Of a stretch of DNA of 64,000 nucleotides, positions 16,874 through 25,374 are shown piece after piece; position 1 is the first letter of the stretch, and each line of letters begins with the position of its first letter. The stretch spans positions 62,001 to 126,000 of the forward strand of contig NZ_FOZV01000004.1 of the NCBI RefSeq assembly GCF_900116065.1. The letters run 5' to 3'. The notes beneath the pieces are model-generated. The model saw nothing but the letters and a program-made list of their open reading frames with translations. It made no database searches and had not been told where the DNA came from. Origin of the DNA: Brevundimonas viscosa (lineage in GTDB: Bacteria > Pseudomonadota > Alphaproteobacteria > Caulobacterales > Caulobacteraceae). The position numbers and the translations under genes are program-made.

Positions 16874-18124
16874 TTACGCGGTCTCCAGGCGGAGCTGTTT
16901 CAGTTTGAGGGCGTCGATGTCGCCCGAGGCGACCTTGCACAGGATCAGGGCCGAGAGCTGCGCCCGCTCGACGAAGCTGGCCGGCCAGGCGAACTCCTGG
17001 TCGGAGTGAATGTCGCCGCCGACGACGCCGAGGGTGTCGATGTTGGGCAGCCCCGCGGCGTGCAGGTTGTTGCCCTCGCAGACCCCGCCCGACGGCTTCC
17101 AGGCGATCGACTGGCCGAGCAGGGCGCCGGCCTCGCGCACCGCCTCGAACAGGGCGGTCTGGCTGGCGTCCATCGGCTTGGGCGGACGGGTCATGCCGCC
17201 ATGCAGCGCCAGCGTCAGGCCGGGGAAGGGCGGCTCGGCGGCGAGGGCCCGCACCTCGGCCTCGATCCACGCGGCGGAAGCGGCGTCGGGGACGCGGACG
17301 TTGAAGCGGACCACCGCATTGTCGGCGACGACGTTCAGCGGCCCGCCGCCGGCGATCTTCGCGACGTTGACGGTGACGCCGTCGCGCTGGCCGTTGAGGG
17401 CGTGGAGGCGCACGGCGAGGAGGGCCGCGCCGGCGACGGCGTTGGCGCCTTCGTGGAAGGCGCGACCGGCGTGGGCGGCCTTGCCGGCGACGACGAGGTG
17501 ATAGTTGCCGCTGCCCTTGCGGGCGCCGGCCAGCGTGCCGTCCGGCAGTGACGGTTCGTAGGTCAGGCCGAGATGGCCGCGGGCGCCGAGCCCGGCCAGC
17601 AGGGGTGCGGAAGCGGGCGAGCCGATCTCCTCGTCGGGGCTGAGCAGGACGGTCCAGCCGACGCGGTCATGATCGGGGTGCAGCTCGAACGCCTCGAGGG
17701 CGGCGAGCAGCACGCTGATGCCCCCCTTCATGTCGGCGATGCCGGGGCCGTTGAGGGCCCCGTCCGGCCGCGTGGTTACGCTCTGGAAGGCGCTCTCGGC
17801 CGGGAAGACGGTGTCGTAGTGGCCGGTCAGAACGACCTGGACCGGGGCGTCGGGCCGGGCGGTGATGCGCAGGGCGTCGGCGTGGGCCTCGGCCCGCACC
17901 GAACCGTCGTCGGCGACGGTGGTGGAGCCGGCGGTCGGCACGCGCACCACATCGGCGGCGAGGCGGCGGGCCTCGGCCTCGAGCAGGGTCAGCACGGCTT
18001 CAAGGCCCGCGGCGTTGCGGCTGCCGGAGTTGACGTTGGCCCACTCGACGGCGCGCGCGACGATGGCCGGTCCGCGCGCTTCGACGTGGTCGAGCACGGT
18101 CTGGTCGGGGGGCAGAATCCGCAT
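16874..18124 (-). CDS. M20 family metallohydrolase, carboxypeptidase-G2-like, in the ast operon
   Basis: 416 residues from the ATG at 18124 (MRILPPDQ). Zinc-ligand and catalytic motifs are intact: GHYDTVF, GIADMKGG, SPDEEIGS (catalytic Glu) and the C-terminal GGDIHSDQE His. A dimerisation domain lies in the middle (about 185-300). It resembles CPG2-type enzymes, which split N-acyl-L-glutamates. As first gene of an ast operon that lacks astE, it is a candidate to hydrolyse N-succinylglutamate to succinate and glutamate. This role is inference; M20 enzymes also include acetylornithine and other amidohydrolases. No signal peptide is seen, so it should be cytosolic. Confidence 0.88.
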   Translation of the reverse strand: MRILPPDQTVLDHVEARGPAIVARAVEWANVNSGSRNAAGLEAVLTLLEAEARRLAADVVRVPTAGSTTVADDGSVRAEAHADALRITARPDAPVQVVLTGHYDTVFPAESAFQSVTTRPDGALNGPGIADMKGGISVLLAALEAFELHPDHDRVGWTVLLSPDEEIGSPASAPLLAGLGARGHLGLTYEPSLPDGTLAGARKGSGNYHLVVAGKAAHAGRAFHEGANAVAGAALLAVRLHALNGQRDGVTVNVAKIAGGGPLNVVADNAVVRFNVRVPDAASAAWIEAEVRALAAEPPFPGLTLALHGGMTRPPKPMDASQTALFEAVREAGALLGQSIAWKPSGGVCEGNNLHAAGLPNIDTLGVVGGDIHSDQEFAWPASFVERAQLSALILCKVASGDIDALKLKQLRLETA

Positions 18125-18229
18125 GCGGGCGGACCCTAGCGGCGCCGACCGCAAAGGTGAAGGCGAAGCAACTTTCGACTCGGCCGGGCCGGGGTTACGC
18201 TGCGCGCCTCATAGAGGGAGGCTAGACTT

Positions 18230-18760
18230 ATGACTGACTGGGCCAAGGCGATGAATCCGACAGCGCCGCTGAACACCGAGGCGGAGGCGCTCGCGGCGGC
18301 GCGCGCGAGCGCGATCGCCATCTTCCTGGGCGTGATCTGGGGCATCGTCGGCGTCATCTATCTGATGACCGCCGGCCAGGAGGCCATGGCGGCCGCCATG
18401 GCTGCGGCCGGGGGCGACGAGGCCACGGCGGGCATGGCGGGCTCGATGGCGCAGGTCGCCCTGTACATGTCCATCGGGATGGTCGTCATCCAGGCGATCC
18501 TCGGCTTCGTGCAGTGGACCAAGCCGAACAAGGTGATCCCGATCCTGTTCATCATTCTGGTGGTCTACGGCCTGGGCTCGACCGCTCTCAGCCAGCTGAT
18601 GGCGGATCAGATGGGCGTGCCGGAAGGGTCCCAAGGCCCGCTGTGGCTGGTCGCCGCCGGTTTCGTGGTGATGATCGTCCAGCTGGTCCTGCACATCGCC
18701 GGCGTGCGCGGCGCCGCGAAGCTGGACAAGGTGCGCATGGAAGCGGCGCAGAACTACTGA
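18230..18760 (+). CDS. Uncharacterised four-helix membrane protein
   Basis: 176 residues with about four transmembrane segments (about 28-48, 80-100, 105-125, 140-162). A Met/Ala/Gly-rich loop follows the first helix. The N-terminus carries a charged cytosolic stretch. A purine-rich AGAGGGAGG lies upstream of the ATG. It is divergent from the M20 gene and is followed by a strong terminator, so it is probably monocistronic. I do not recognise the family. Confidence 0.8.
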   Translation: MTDWAKAMNPTAPLNTEAEALAAARASAIAIFLGVIWGIVGVIYLMTAGQEAMAAAMAAAGGDEATAGMAGSMAQVALYMSIGMVVIQAILGFVQWTKPNKVIPILFIILVVYGLGSTALSQLMADQMGVPEGSQGPLWLVAAGFVVMIVQLVLHIAGVRGAAKLDKVRMEAAQNY

Positions 18761-18802
18761 CGTCGGGGCCCGGGCGGGGTTCACCTGCCCTGGAAGCCCT
18801 GC

Positions 18803-18840
18803 GGGCCGCGTCGGGTCGTCCGACGCGGCCCGTTTCGTTT
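18803..18840 (+). terminator. Factor-independent terminator
   Basis: A perfect 12-base-pair stem (GGGCCGCGTCGG with CCGACGCGGCCC) and a five-base loop are followed by the T-rich GTTTCGTTT. It closes the rightward membrane-protein gene and ends at the stop codon of the convergent tamB. Confidence 0.85.
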
Positions 18841-21800
18841 CAGCGGTTCGGGCGTCGGTCCTCCCGCCCGGTTCCGGGCTGGCGCGACTGCCGACGCCAG
18901 CGGATCGACAGACTGGCTTCGCCCTGGCCGCCGACGGTGGAGCTGATGGCCACGTTGCGGCGCACCTGCCATTCCACCTTCACCGCCGCGCCGCCTTCGC
19001 CGCCGCCGATGACCTCCAGATAGACGTCGTCGGTGATGTAGCGGCCGCCGGCGACGGTGAGGCTGGACGCCTCGCCGCCGAACGACAGGCGGTCGAGACC
19101 GGCCAGCTCGCGCAGATTGCCGATGACGTCGAAGCCGCCCCCGCCGGCCAGCGCCGCCACCCCGGCGGCCAGCTGGGCCGCCTCGAAGGCCGACAGCTGG
19201 GAGGCCGAACGGCCGAACAGCACCTGGGACAGGATCTCGTCCTGGGGCAGGGCCGGGCTCGAGGTAAGGGCGATCTCGGGCCGCGCCGCCGTGCCGGTGA
19301 CCCGGATGGTGGCGGTCAGGGCGGGGTCGTCGCGGGTGGCGCTGAGGTTGAGACGGATCTGCTCCGGGCGGGTCGAGAGCGTCACCGTCCCGCGCTCGTC
19401 GAAGACGAAGCGCTTCCCGGCGAAGTCGTAGTCGCCGCGCACGACACGGGCGGTCCCGGTCAGCACGGGACGGTTGATGGTGCCCCGCACCCGCGCGTCG
19501 ACGTTCATCTCGACGTTCAGGCCGCGCCCGACCACCAGCACGTCCCCACCGGGCGAGCGCAGCGTGAGGTCGAGCCCGATCTGCAGGCCGCGCGGGCGGG
19601 TCTGCTCCTCCTCGGGGACGTCTCCGCCGGGCTTGTTGATCTCGACCACGTCCATGCGGACGATGCCGTTCGAGCCGGGCGGATTGGCCTCGATGCGGGC
19701 TTCGTCGATGTCCATCCGGCCGCTGAGGGTGATGTTGCCGTCGGCGGCGCGGATCACGGTCAGCGGGCCCGAGGCGCGCGCCTCGGCGATGTCGTTGTCG
19801 ATGATCCGGAAGCGGTTGAGCAGCAGCTGGAAGCTGGAGCCCGAGCCTTGGGTCAGGCCCAGCCGGCCGCTGCCGGTGACCGATCCGCCCGCGCCGTCGA
19901 CGGCGCGGAAGGTCTCGACCACCCCGACGGCGTCGTCGAAGCGGCTGTTCAGGACGACCTGTTCCAGGCGCAGGCCGGTGGCGCTGTCGCGGAACGTCCC
20001 CTGCTGGAGATCGAGCCGGCCGTTCAGGCGCGGGGCGGCGAGCGATCCGGCGATCGTCGCGCGACCGTCCACCTGGCCCGACAGGGAGCGCTCGCCGCCG
20101 GCGAGCAGATCCCAGATCGGCTGGATCTGGCCCTGGATGGAGGCCTCGCCCGACATCGATCCGGTGCGGACCACGGCGAGCCGGAGGGGGGCGGCGGATG
20201 CCTCGACCGGCAGGGTCAGGTCGGCGGCGGCCTGGACCTGGCCGTCGTCCGACGCCCGGGCCTGCAGGCGCAACCGGTCGCCGACCAGAATGGCGTTGAG
20301 GGTCCCGTCGACCGAGAGGGCGTTGGGCGCGTCGATGCTGCGGATGTCCGCGAAGTCGAGGTTGGCCGAGCCGGACAGGTCCTCCCCGGAGCCGCGCAAC
20401 GACAGCCGCCCGGTGACGCGGCCGCGCATGTCCGGCATCAGCGAGCCGAGCTGCACGCTCGTCAGGTTGGCCTCGACGATGGCGGCGCGCTCGTCCTGCC
20501 TCAGTTCGCCCAGGAGCACGCCGCCGCCGACGGCGAGGTCGACCCGGGCGACGCGTCCGCCGCCAGCGAGGGCGATGACGGCGGGCGCACGGGTATTGAA
20601 GGCGATCTCGCGAACCCGACCCGAGCCTTCGAGCACGACCGACTGGGCCGCGCCATCGCGGGAGTAGACGCCGGACCCGTCGAACGACACCGGCGTGGCC
20701 CCGCCCACGTCGGCGACGAGGGTGAAGGGCAGGCGCTGCAGCGTGCCGCGGCCGTTCAGGTCGAGACTGCGGATGACGTAGCCGGAGCCGGACAGGCGGA
20801 CGTCGCGGCCGGTCACCTGCAGCACGGCGGTCTCGTCGCCGGCGCCCTCGGTCAGACGGATGCGGCCCTCGGCCCGTCCCGAAGCGAGGAAGGCGCCGGG
20901 CCGGGCGGCGAAGGCGAGGTCCGCGCTCGATGGAACCCGGTTCGACAGGGCGATGGCGCCCTGGGCGACGACGCCGCCGGCGTCGAGATCGACATCGGTG
21001 AGGCGGATGCGGTCGCCGCCGAGGAAGAAGGCGCCGCTGGCCCGGGCCGGGCCGTAGTTCGAGCCGGCGGTGACGGCGATGCGGCCGTCGGAGGCGTCCT
21101 CGCCCCGGCGGAAGCTGAGGACCAGGTCGGCGTCGGTCAGGTTCAGCGGACCGGCCGCGACCTCGGCGAATTGGGCCCGGAGGTCGGCCCGAGGCTGCGC
21201 CAGCGTGCCGGTCAGGGCGCCCTCGCCGGTCATGGCGCCGTCGATCTCCAGCGGCCCCACGCCGAACGGGCCGCGCGCGCCCCAGGTCAGGGCCAGACGC
21301 AGCCGGCCGTCGCCCTCGACCAGCCCGCGGGCCGTCGCCGAGCCCTGGGCGCCGGTCAGCCGGGCCTGTTCGACCGCCACCCGGCCGCCGGCGAGGTTGC
21401 CGGTCAGCTGCAGCCGCGGCGTGGTCCCGAGCAGGCGATCGAGTTCGCCGAGGCCGATGGCCAGGCCCCGCCCGCGGCCGTCGAAGGTCACGCTCCACGG
21501 CGCGCCCGAGCGGGGCATCGAGGCCGCGATGGGACCGCCGAAGGCGCCGTCGGCCTTGCCGTAGATTCGCGAGGCGTCGGTGATCTCGGCGCGGCCGCGG
21601 AAGCCGAGGCCGCCCAGCAGGTTGCGGCCGCCGGTCCCTTCGACCTCGAGCGCCTGGCCGCGCAGGTCGAAGCGCTCCAGCAGGATGGCGCCGTCGGCCT
21701 GACGAAAGGCCGCGAAGCGCAGCCGGGGCGCGGCGCCGAGCAGGCCGCCGACGATGCCGGCGCTGGAGCCGCCGGCGACGGACAGGTCCCCGTCCACGCG

Positions 21801-23069
21801 CATGCGGCCGCGCCGCACGGCAATGTTGAGCGGCCCGCGCAGGCGGTCGGCGCGATAGCTGGAGGCGTCGAGGCCGAGCACGGCGGCCGAGCCGCGCAGG
21901 CTCCACGCATCGGCGTCGCCGGTGAAAACGCCCGCGTAGGCGGCGCGGCCGGCGGCGGGACGTCCGGCGAGGCGGCTGAGGGAGGGGGTGGAGACGTTGA
22001 GGCGGATGCCGTCGGGACTGCTGCGGTCCGACAGGCGGATCAGGCCGCGGGCCGACGAGTTGAGGTTGTCGGAGATCAGCCGCCACGCGACCCCCTGCAG
22101 GCCGTCGCGGTCGTGGTCCGGCAGGGTGGCGAAGCCGAAGCGGGCGGTGCGGCCGATCCGCTCGGCGAAGGGGGCGAGCAGGTCGGAGCCCGAGAAGTCG
22201 AAATAGCCCGAGATGCGCGCCTGCTGGTCGCCGTAGCGGCCCTTGACGGTCAGGGGGGTGAAGCCGCCGGTGCGCACCACGGCGTCGACCACCTCGCCGT
22301 CGACCACGGCGGTGGCGAAGAACGGCTGGTCCGGCGAATAGCCGAGCGCCCCGGCGATCGGGCCGCCGCGGGCTTCCTCGGCGCGCAGGTTCAGGCGGGT
22401 GGCGGCGATGTCGCCGCCGAAGGTGGCGGCGAGGCGCAGGTAGTCGCCGGGCCGGCTGTTGCTGCGGGCCAGCAGGCGCACGTCCCTGGCGCCCCGGCGG
22501 GGGACGTCGGCCTCGCCGGCCAGGTTCCAGCGGCCGTACTCCTTGCTGAAGCCCTCCAGCAGTTCCACGTCGGCGGCGAAGCGGTCGATGTCGACGGACA
22601 GCGGCTGGGGCCCGGGCGGCTCGGTGGGCGGCTCGACCTCCGGGCGGCGGATCAGGCGGATCACCTCCGCCTCGACCTCGGTGGCGTGGAAGCGGCGAAA
22701 CACCAGCGGCCACCAGTTCCAGTCGACGTGGACCGCCCGCGCCTCCAGCCAGACGCCCTTCGCATCGGTGACGGTCACCCGGTCGATGGTGAAGTCGTCG
22801 AACAGGTCGCCCTTGACCCCCTCGACGTTGATGCGGCCGTAGCGGCCGATCTTCTTGCCGGCCACAAAGGTGGTCACCAGTTCGCGGCCCGGGTCGGAGA
22901 CGATGTACATCCGCCCGCCGACGAGGACGAGGATCAGCAGGGCGGCGACGATCGCCAGCCCCATGCCGCCGAAGAAGGCGACGGCCTGCCACAGGGTGCG
23001 CTTCGCCTTGACCTCGGCGGGCGTCTCCGGCGCTTCCGGCGTCTCGGCGGGGGGCGGCGTGTCGGTCAA
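18840..23069 (-). CDS. tamB: Translocation/assembly module inner-membrane protein TamB
   Basis: 1409 residues from a TTG start at 23069 that overlaps the tamA stop (TTGA). The longer in-frame extension upstream is antisense-like Arg-rich sequence and is not credible. One N-terminal helix (about 30-55) anchors a very long periplasmic beta-strand repeat region. The C-terminal TamB domain (DUF490, about the last 350 residues) shows LTGTARVVRGDYDFAGKRF and EILSQVLFGRSASQLSAFEA. TamB forms a beta-taco conduit for lipid or protein transfer to the outer membrane and pairs with TamA. Rare TTG initiation plus overlap suggests coupled, tuned expression. Confidence 0.93.
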   Translation of the reverse strand: MTDTPPPAETPEAPETPAEVKAKRTLWQAVAFFGGMGLAIVAALLILVLVGGRMYIVSDPGRELVTTFVAGKKIGRYGRINVEGVKGDLFDDFTIDRVTVTDAKGVWLEARAVHVDWNWWPLVFRRFHATEVEAEVIRLIRRPEVEPPTEPPGPQPLSVDIDRFAADVELLEGFSKEYGRWNLAGEADVPRRGARDVRLLARSNSRPGDYLRLAATFGGDIAATRLNLRAEEARGGPIAGALGYSPDQPFFATAVVDGEVVDAVVRTGGFTPLTVKGRYGDQQARISGYFDFSGSDLLAPFAERIGRTARFGFATLPDHDRDGLQGVAWRLISDNLNSSARGLIRLSDRSSPDGIRLNVSTPSLSRLAGRPAAGRAAYAGVFTGDADAWSLRGSAAVLGLDASSYRADRLRGPLNIAVRRGRMRVDGDLSVAGGSSAGIVGGLLGAAPRLRFAAFRQADGAILLERFDLRGQALEVEGTGGRNLLGGLGFRGRAEITDASRIYGKADGAFGGPIAASMPRSGAPWSVTFDGRGRGLAIGLGELDRLLGTTPRLQLTGNLAGGRVAVEQARLTGAQGSATARGLVEGDGRLRLALTWGARGPFGVGPLEIDGAMTGEGALTGTLAQPRADLRAQFAEVAAGPLNLTDADLVLSFRRGEDASDGRIAVTAGSNYGPARASGAFFLGGDRIRLTDVDLDAGGVVAQGAIALSNRVPSSADLAFAARPGAFLASGRAEGRIRLTEGAGDETAVLQVTGRDVRLSGSGYVIRSLDLNGRGTLQRLPFTLVADVGGATPVSFDGSGVYSRDGAAQSVVLEGSGRVREIAFNTRAPAVIALAGGGRVARVDLAVGGGVLLGELRQDERAAIVEANLTSVQLGSLMPDMRGRVTGRLSLRGSGEDLSGSANLDFADIRSIDAPNALSVDGTLNAILVGDRLRLQARASDDGQVQAAADLTLPVEASAAPLRLAVVRTGSMSGEASIQGQIQPIWDLLAGGERSLSGQVDGRATIAGSLAAPRLNGRLDLQQGTFRDSATGLRLEQVVLNSRFDDAVGVVETFRAVDGAGGSVTGSGRLGLTQGSGSSFQLLLNRFRIIDNDIAEARASGPLTVIRAADGNITLSGRMDIDEARIEANPPGSNGIVRMDVVEINKPGGDVPEEEQTRPRGLQIGLDLTLRSPGGDVLVVGRGLNVEMNVDARVRGTINRPVLTGTARVVRGDYDFAGKRFVFDERGTVTLSTRPEQIRLNLSATRDDPALTATIRVTGTAARPEIALTSSPALPQDEILSQVLFGRSASQLSAFEAAQLAAGVAALAGGGGFDVIGNLRELAGLDRLSFGGEASSLTVAGGRYITDDVYLEVIGGGEGGAAVKVEWQVRRNVAISSTVGGQGEASLSIRWRRQSRQPGTGREDRRPNR

Positions 23070-24853
23070 AACGCCTGTCCGATGCTGACGTAGATCTGGA
23101 AGTCGGCGTCGCCCTCGCGGCGATCGATCGGGAAGGCGATGTCGGCGCGGATCGGGCCGAAGGGCAGGCGGTAGCGCACCCCGACGCCGGCGCCGTAGCG
23201 CAGGTTGTTGAAGTTCGGCGTCTCCTGGAAGCCGATCGCGCCGGCGTCGAGGAAGGCGACGGCCTGGAAGTTGCGCCACACATCGCGGCGGATCTCGACG
23301 GCGGCCTCGAACAGACTGAGGCCGCCGCGCGGCGTGTTGTCGGGCAGGCGCGGGCCCACGCCCTGGTACTCGTAGCCGCGCACCGAGCCGCCGCCTCCAG
23401 AGTAGAACAGGCGGTCGGAGGGGACGGTCAGCTCCTCTCCGCCGATGATCGAGCCGAGGCGGACCCGGCCGGCGAGCACCGTCGTGGCGTTGTCCTGCAG
23501 CGGCAGGTAGGCGGTCGCCTGGGCCTCGGCGCGAACGAAGACGGAGCTGCCCTGGCCCCCGACGAGGGTGGGCTGGGCGGAGCCCGAGAGACGCCAGCCG
23601 GTGGTCGGATCCAGCGGGTCGTCAGAGCGATCCAGATAGGCGCTGCCGCGACCGGTCAGGATGACCAGATCGCGCTCGAAGTTGATCGGGGCCTGGGTGA
23701 CAGGGTCGAAGCGGTTCTCGTCGTAGCGGCCGGCGTCGAGGCCGAGTCCGTAACTGAACCAGGAGGTCTTGCCGAGCCGCTGGCGCAGGTCGGCGGCGAG
23801 CGCGACGGCGGTGCGACGGTAGGCGTCGGTGTCCTCGTTCAGCACGGCTCCGGAGAGCCGCAGGGTGCGTCCGGGCCGCCCCCAGTGGGGCAGGCTGAGA
23901 TCGGCGCCCAGCCGGCTGTCGATGTCGGCGGCGCGCGCCTGCCAGACCAGCGTGTCGGCCCGGCCGAACCGGTTGTGCCAGGTCCAGAGCAGATCGACGC
24001 CCGATCCCTCGGCGGTGGAGAAGGTTGCGCCGGCCTCGAGGATGCGCCGCGGCCGGTCGGTGAGAGTGACGATGATCGGCCGATGACCCTCCGGCGTGGT
24101 CTGGTCGGCCGGCGCGAGGGCCACCCCGACGCCGTCGTAGACGCCGGTCTCGAGCAGGCGGCGCTCCAGCTCGGCCACGTCTTCGGGATCGTAGACCTCG
24201 CCCTCGGACCAGGGAGCCAGCCCGGCGACCCAGTTCGGCCGGGTCGGACCGCTGGTCTCGAGCCGGACGCCGTTGAGGCGCACCAGCGGACCGGCGGCGA
24301 TGTTGTAGGTCGGCTGGACCGTGAAGGTGGCGTGGTCGACGACGACGCGGCGCGGCTCGGCGCGCGCGTCGGCGTGGCCGCGGCGGGTCAGGCCGGCGAC
24401 GATGCGGCCTTCGGCGGCGATGACGTCGACCGCCCGCCCGGGATCGCCGGCGGACAGTTCGAGGCCAGCGCTGACCTCGGCCGCCACGTCCGGGTCCGGT
24501 GTCGGGGAGAGCCAGTTGATCGCGGGGGGCGTGAGTTCGAAACGGGGGCCGGGGGTGACGTCGACGATGGCCACCGGCGTCTCCTCGCCCTCGACCACGT
24601 CCTCGAGAACCGGCTGGTAATAGCCCTCCGAACGGAGCAGCGCCTCGGCGGCCTCCATGGCGCCGCGGGCGCGCCGCCGCGCCTCGAAGCGGTTGGACGG
24701 CGGCGCATCAACCTCGCCGACCGCCCGCTCAAGCTGGGCGCGGAGCTCGGCGTCCATCTCGCCGCGAATCTGCGCCCGCGGGTCGGCCACGGCTGGGGCC
24801 GCGACGGCGAGACCCGCCACGCTGATGAGAAACAGGGCGGAGCGTGACGTCAA
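23066..24853 (-). CDS. tamA: Outer-membrane BamA-family protein TamA
   Basis: 595 residues with a Sec signal peptide (MTSRSALFLISVAGLAVA...). POTRA repeats follow to about residue 270, then a 16-strand-type barrel ending in the C-terminal phenylalanine (YVSIGQAF). GGGGSVRGYEYQGVGPR matches the Omp85 L6-loop VRGY motif. It works with the inner-membrane TamB encoded immediately downstream, in the usual tamA-tamB order. Confidence 0.95.
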   Translation of the reverse strand: MTSRSALFLISVAGLAVAAPAVADPRAQIRGEMDAELRAQLERAVGEVDAPPSNRFEARRRARGAMEAAEALLRSEGYYQPVLEDVVEGEETPVAIVDVTPGPRFELTPPAINWLSPTPDPDVAAEVSAGLELSAGDPGRAVDVIAAEGRIVAGLTRRGHADARAEPRRVVVDHATFTVQPTYNIAAGPLVRLNGVRLETSGPTRPNWVAGLAPWSEGEVYDPEDVAELERRLLETGVYDGVGVALAPADQTTPEGHRPIIVTLTDRPRRILEAGATFSTAEGSGVDLLWTWHNRFGRADTLVWQARAADIDSRLGADLSLPHWGRPGRTLRLSGAVLNEDTDAYRRTAVALAADLRQRLGKTSWFSYGLGLDAGRYDENRFDPVTQAPINFERDLVILTGRGSAYLDRSDDPLDPTTGWRLSGSAQPTLVGGQGSSVFVRAEAQATAYLPLQDNATTVLAGRVRLGSIIGGEELTVPSDRLFYSGGGGSVRGYEYQGVGPRLPDNTPRGGLSLFEAAVEIRRDVWRNFQAVAFLDAGAIGFQETPNFNNLRYGAGVGVRYRLPFGPIRADIAFPIDRREGDADFQIYVSIGQAF

Positions 24854-24935
24854 ACTCGAACCTTGATCAGCGGGCCGACGGCCCTCGTTCCAGACGGCGC
24901 TCGCCGACCGTCGCGTTCCCCGGCTTCGACAGCGG

Positions 24936-25199
24936 TCAGTAGAAGAGGGTTTCGCTCTCCGGCTGGACGGACTCTTCCGAGGTGCGCTTGTCGGCCGGAA
25001 TGGCGCTCTGGTCCACAGGCGGCGGCGCGTCTTCGGGCGCGGCGGCCGCGGCGTCGGCGGCGGCGTCCTCGGCCGCCGGCGCGACCGGCTCCTCCAGCGG
25101 CGGCTGGGCGGTTTCCAGGTCTTCGTCCGCGTAGGGGTCGTCGCAGGCGGCGACCGTCAGGGCTCCGACGGCGGCGGCGAAGGCAAGAATTCGTCTCAT
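24936..25199 (-). CDS. Small acidic lipoprotein, putative general-stress gene
   Basis: 87 residues from the ATG at 25199, chosen because it gives a clean lipoprotein signal (MRRILAFAAAVGALTVAAC, lipidated Cys19) behind a GGGGGAG ribosome-binding site. The mature part is short, disordered, Ala/Pro/Glu-rich and acidic. There is no recognisable domain. A perfect EcfG-type promoter lies 29 bases upstream, suggesting stress induction. It is separated by about 80 bases from tamA, downstream on the same strand. Confidence 0.75.
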   Translation of the reverse strand: MRRILAFAAAVGALTVAACDDPYADEDLETAQPPLEEPVAPAAEDAAADAAAAAPEDAPPPVDQSAIPADKRTSEESVQPESETLFY

Positions 25200-25227
25200 C
25201 GGTGAAGCTCCCCCGGATCGGCCTTCC

Positions 25228-25252
25228 AACGCGCAGGATTTCCGGCTGTTCC
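25228..25252 (-). promoter_or_regulatory. Perfect EcfG (general stress sigma) promoter motif
   Basis: Reading leftward, GGAAC (25252-25248), 16 bases, then CGTT (25231-25228) exactly match the alphaproteobacterial EcfG/SigT consensus GGAAC-N16/17-CGTT. The -10 element lies 28 bases before the lipoprotein ATG at 25199, a suitable distance. The match is by eye only. Confidence 0.65.
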
Positions 25253-25350
25253 ATGCTGCGCCTCGCCGCAAACATCACCGGCCGGGTCGCCGGTCAAGCC
25301 TTCTCCACGGCCCGCAACGGCGACAACCAATCCTTTCGATTTCCACGCGC

Positions 25351-25372
25351 ACAATCTCGAACCGGAGATTGT
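25351..25372 (+). promoter_or_regulatory. Hairpin enclosing the ribosome-binding site of the hybrid kinase gene
   Basis: Perfect 8-base arms ACAATCTC (25351-25358) and GAGATTGT (25365-25372) flank a six-base loop, ending two bases before the ATG at 25375. The only Shine-Dalgarno sequence, GGAG (25364-25367), lies at the loop/right-arm edge, so the folded RNA would hide it. As DNA it could equally be a dyad operator. Confidence 0.55.
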
Positions 25373-25374
25373 GA

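Noticed and set aside
19848-23093. Very long open frame on the plus strand opposite tamB (over 1000 codons)
   Set aside because: Antisense to a clear TamB with conserved domain; composition (Arg/Gly/Ala-rich, no motifs) is typical of shadow frames in high-GC DNA.
18840-23279. TamB extended upstream to about 23279
   Set aside because: The extra 70 codons are antisense-like and overlap tamA; the TTG at 23069, overlapping the tamA stop, is a better start.
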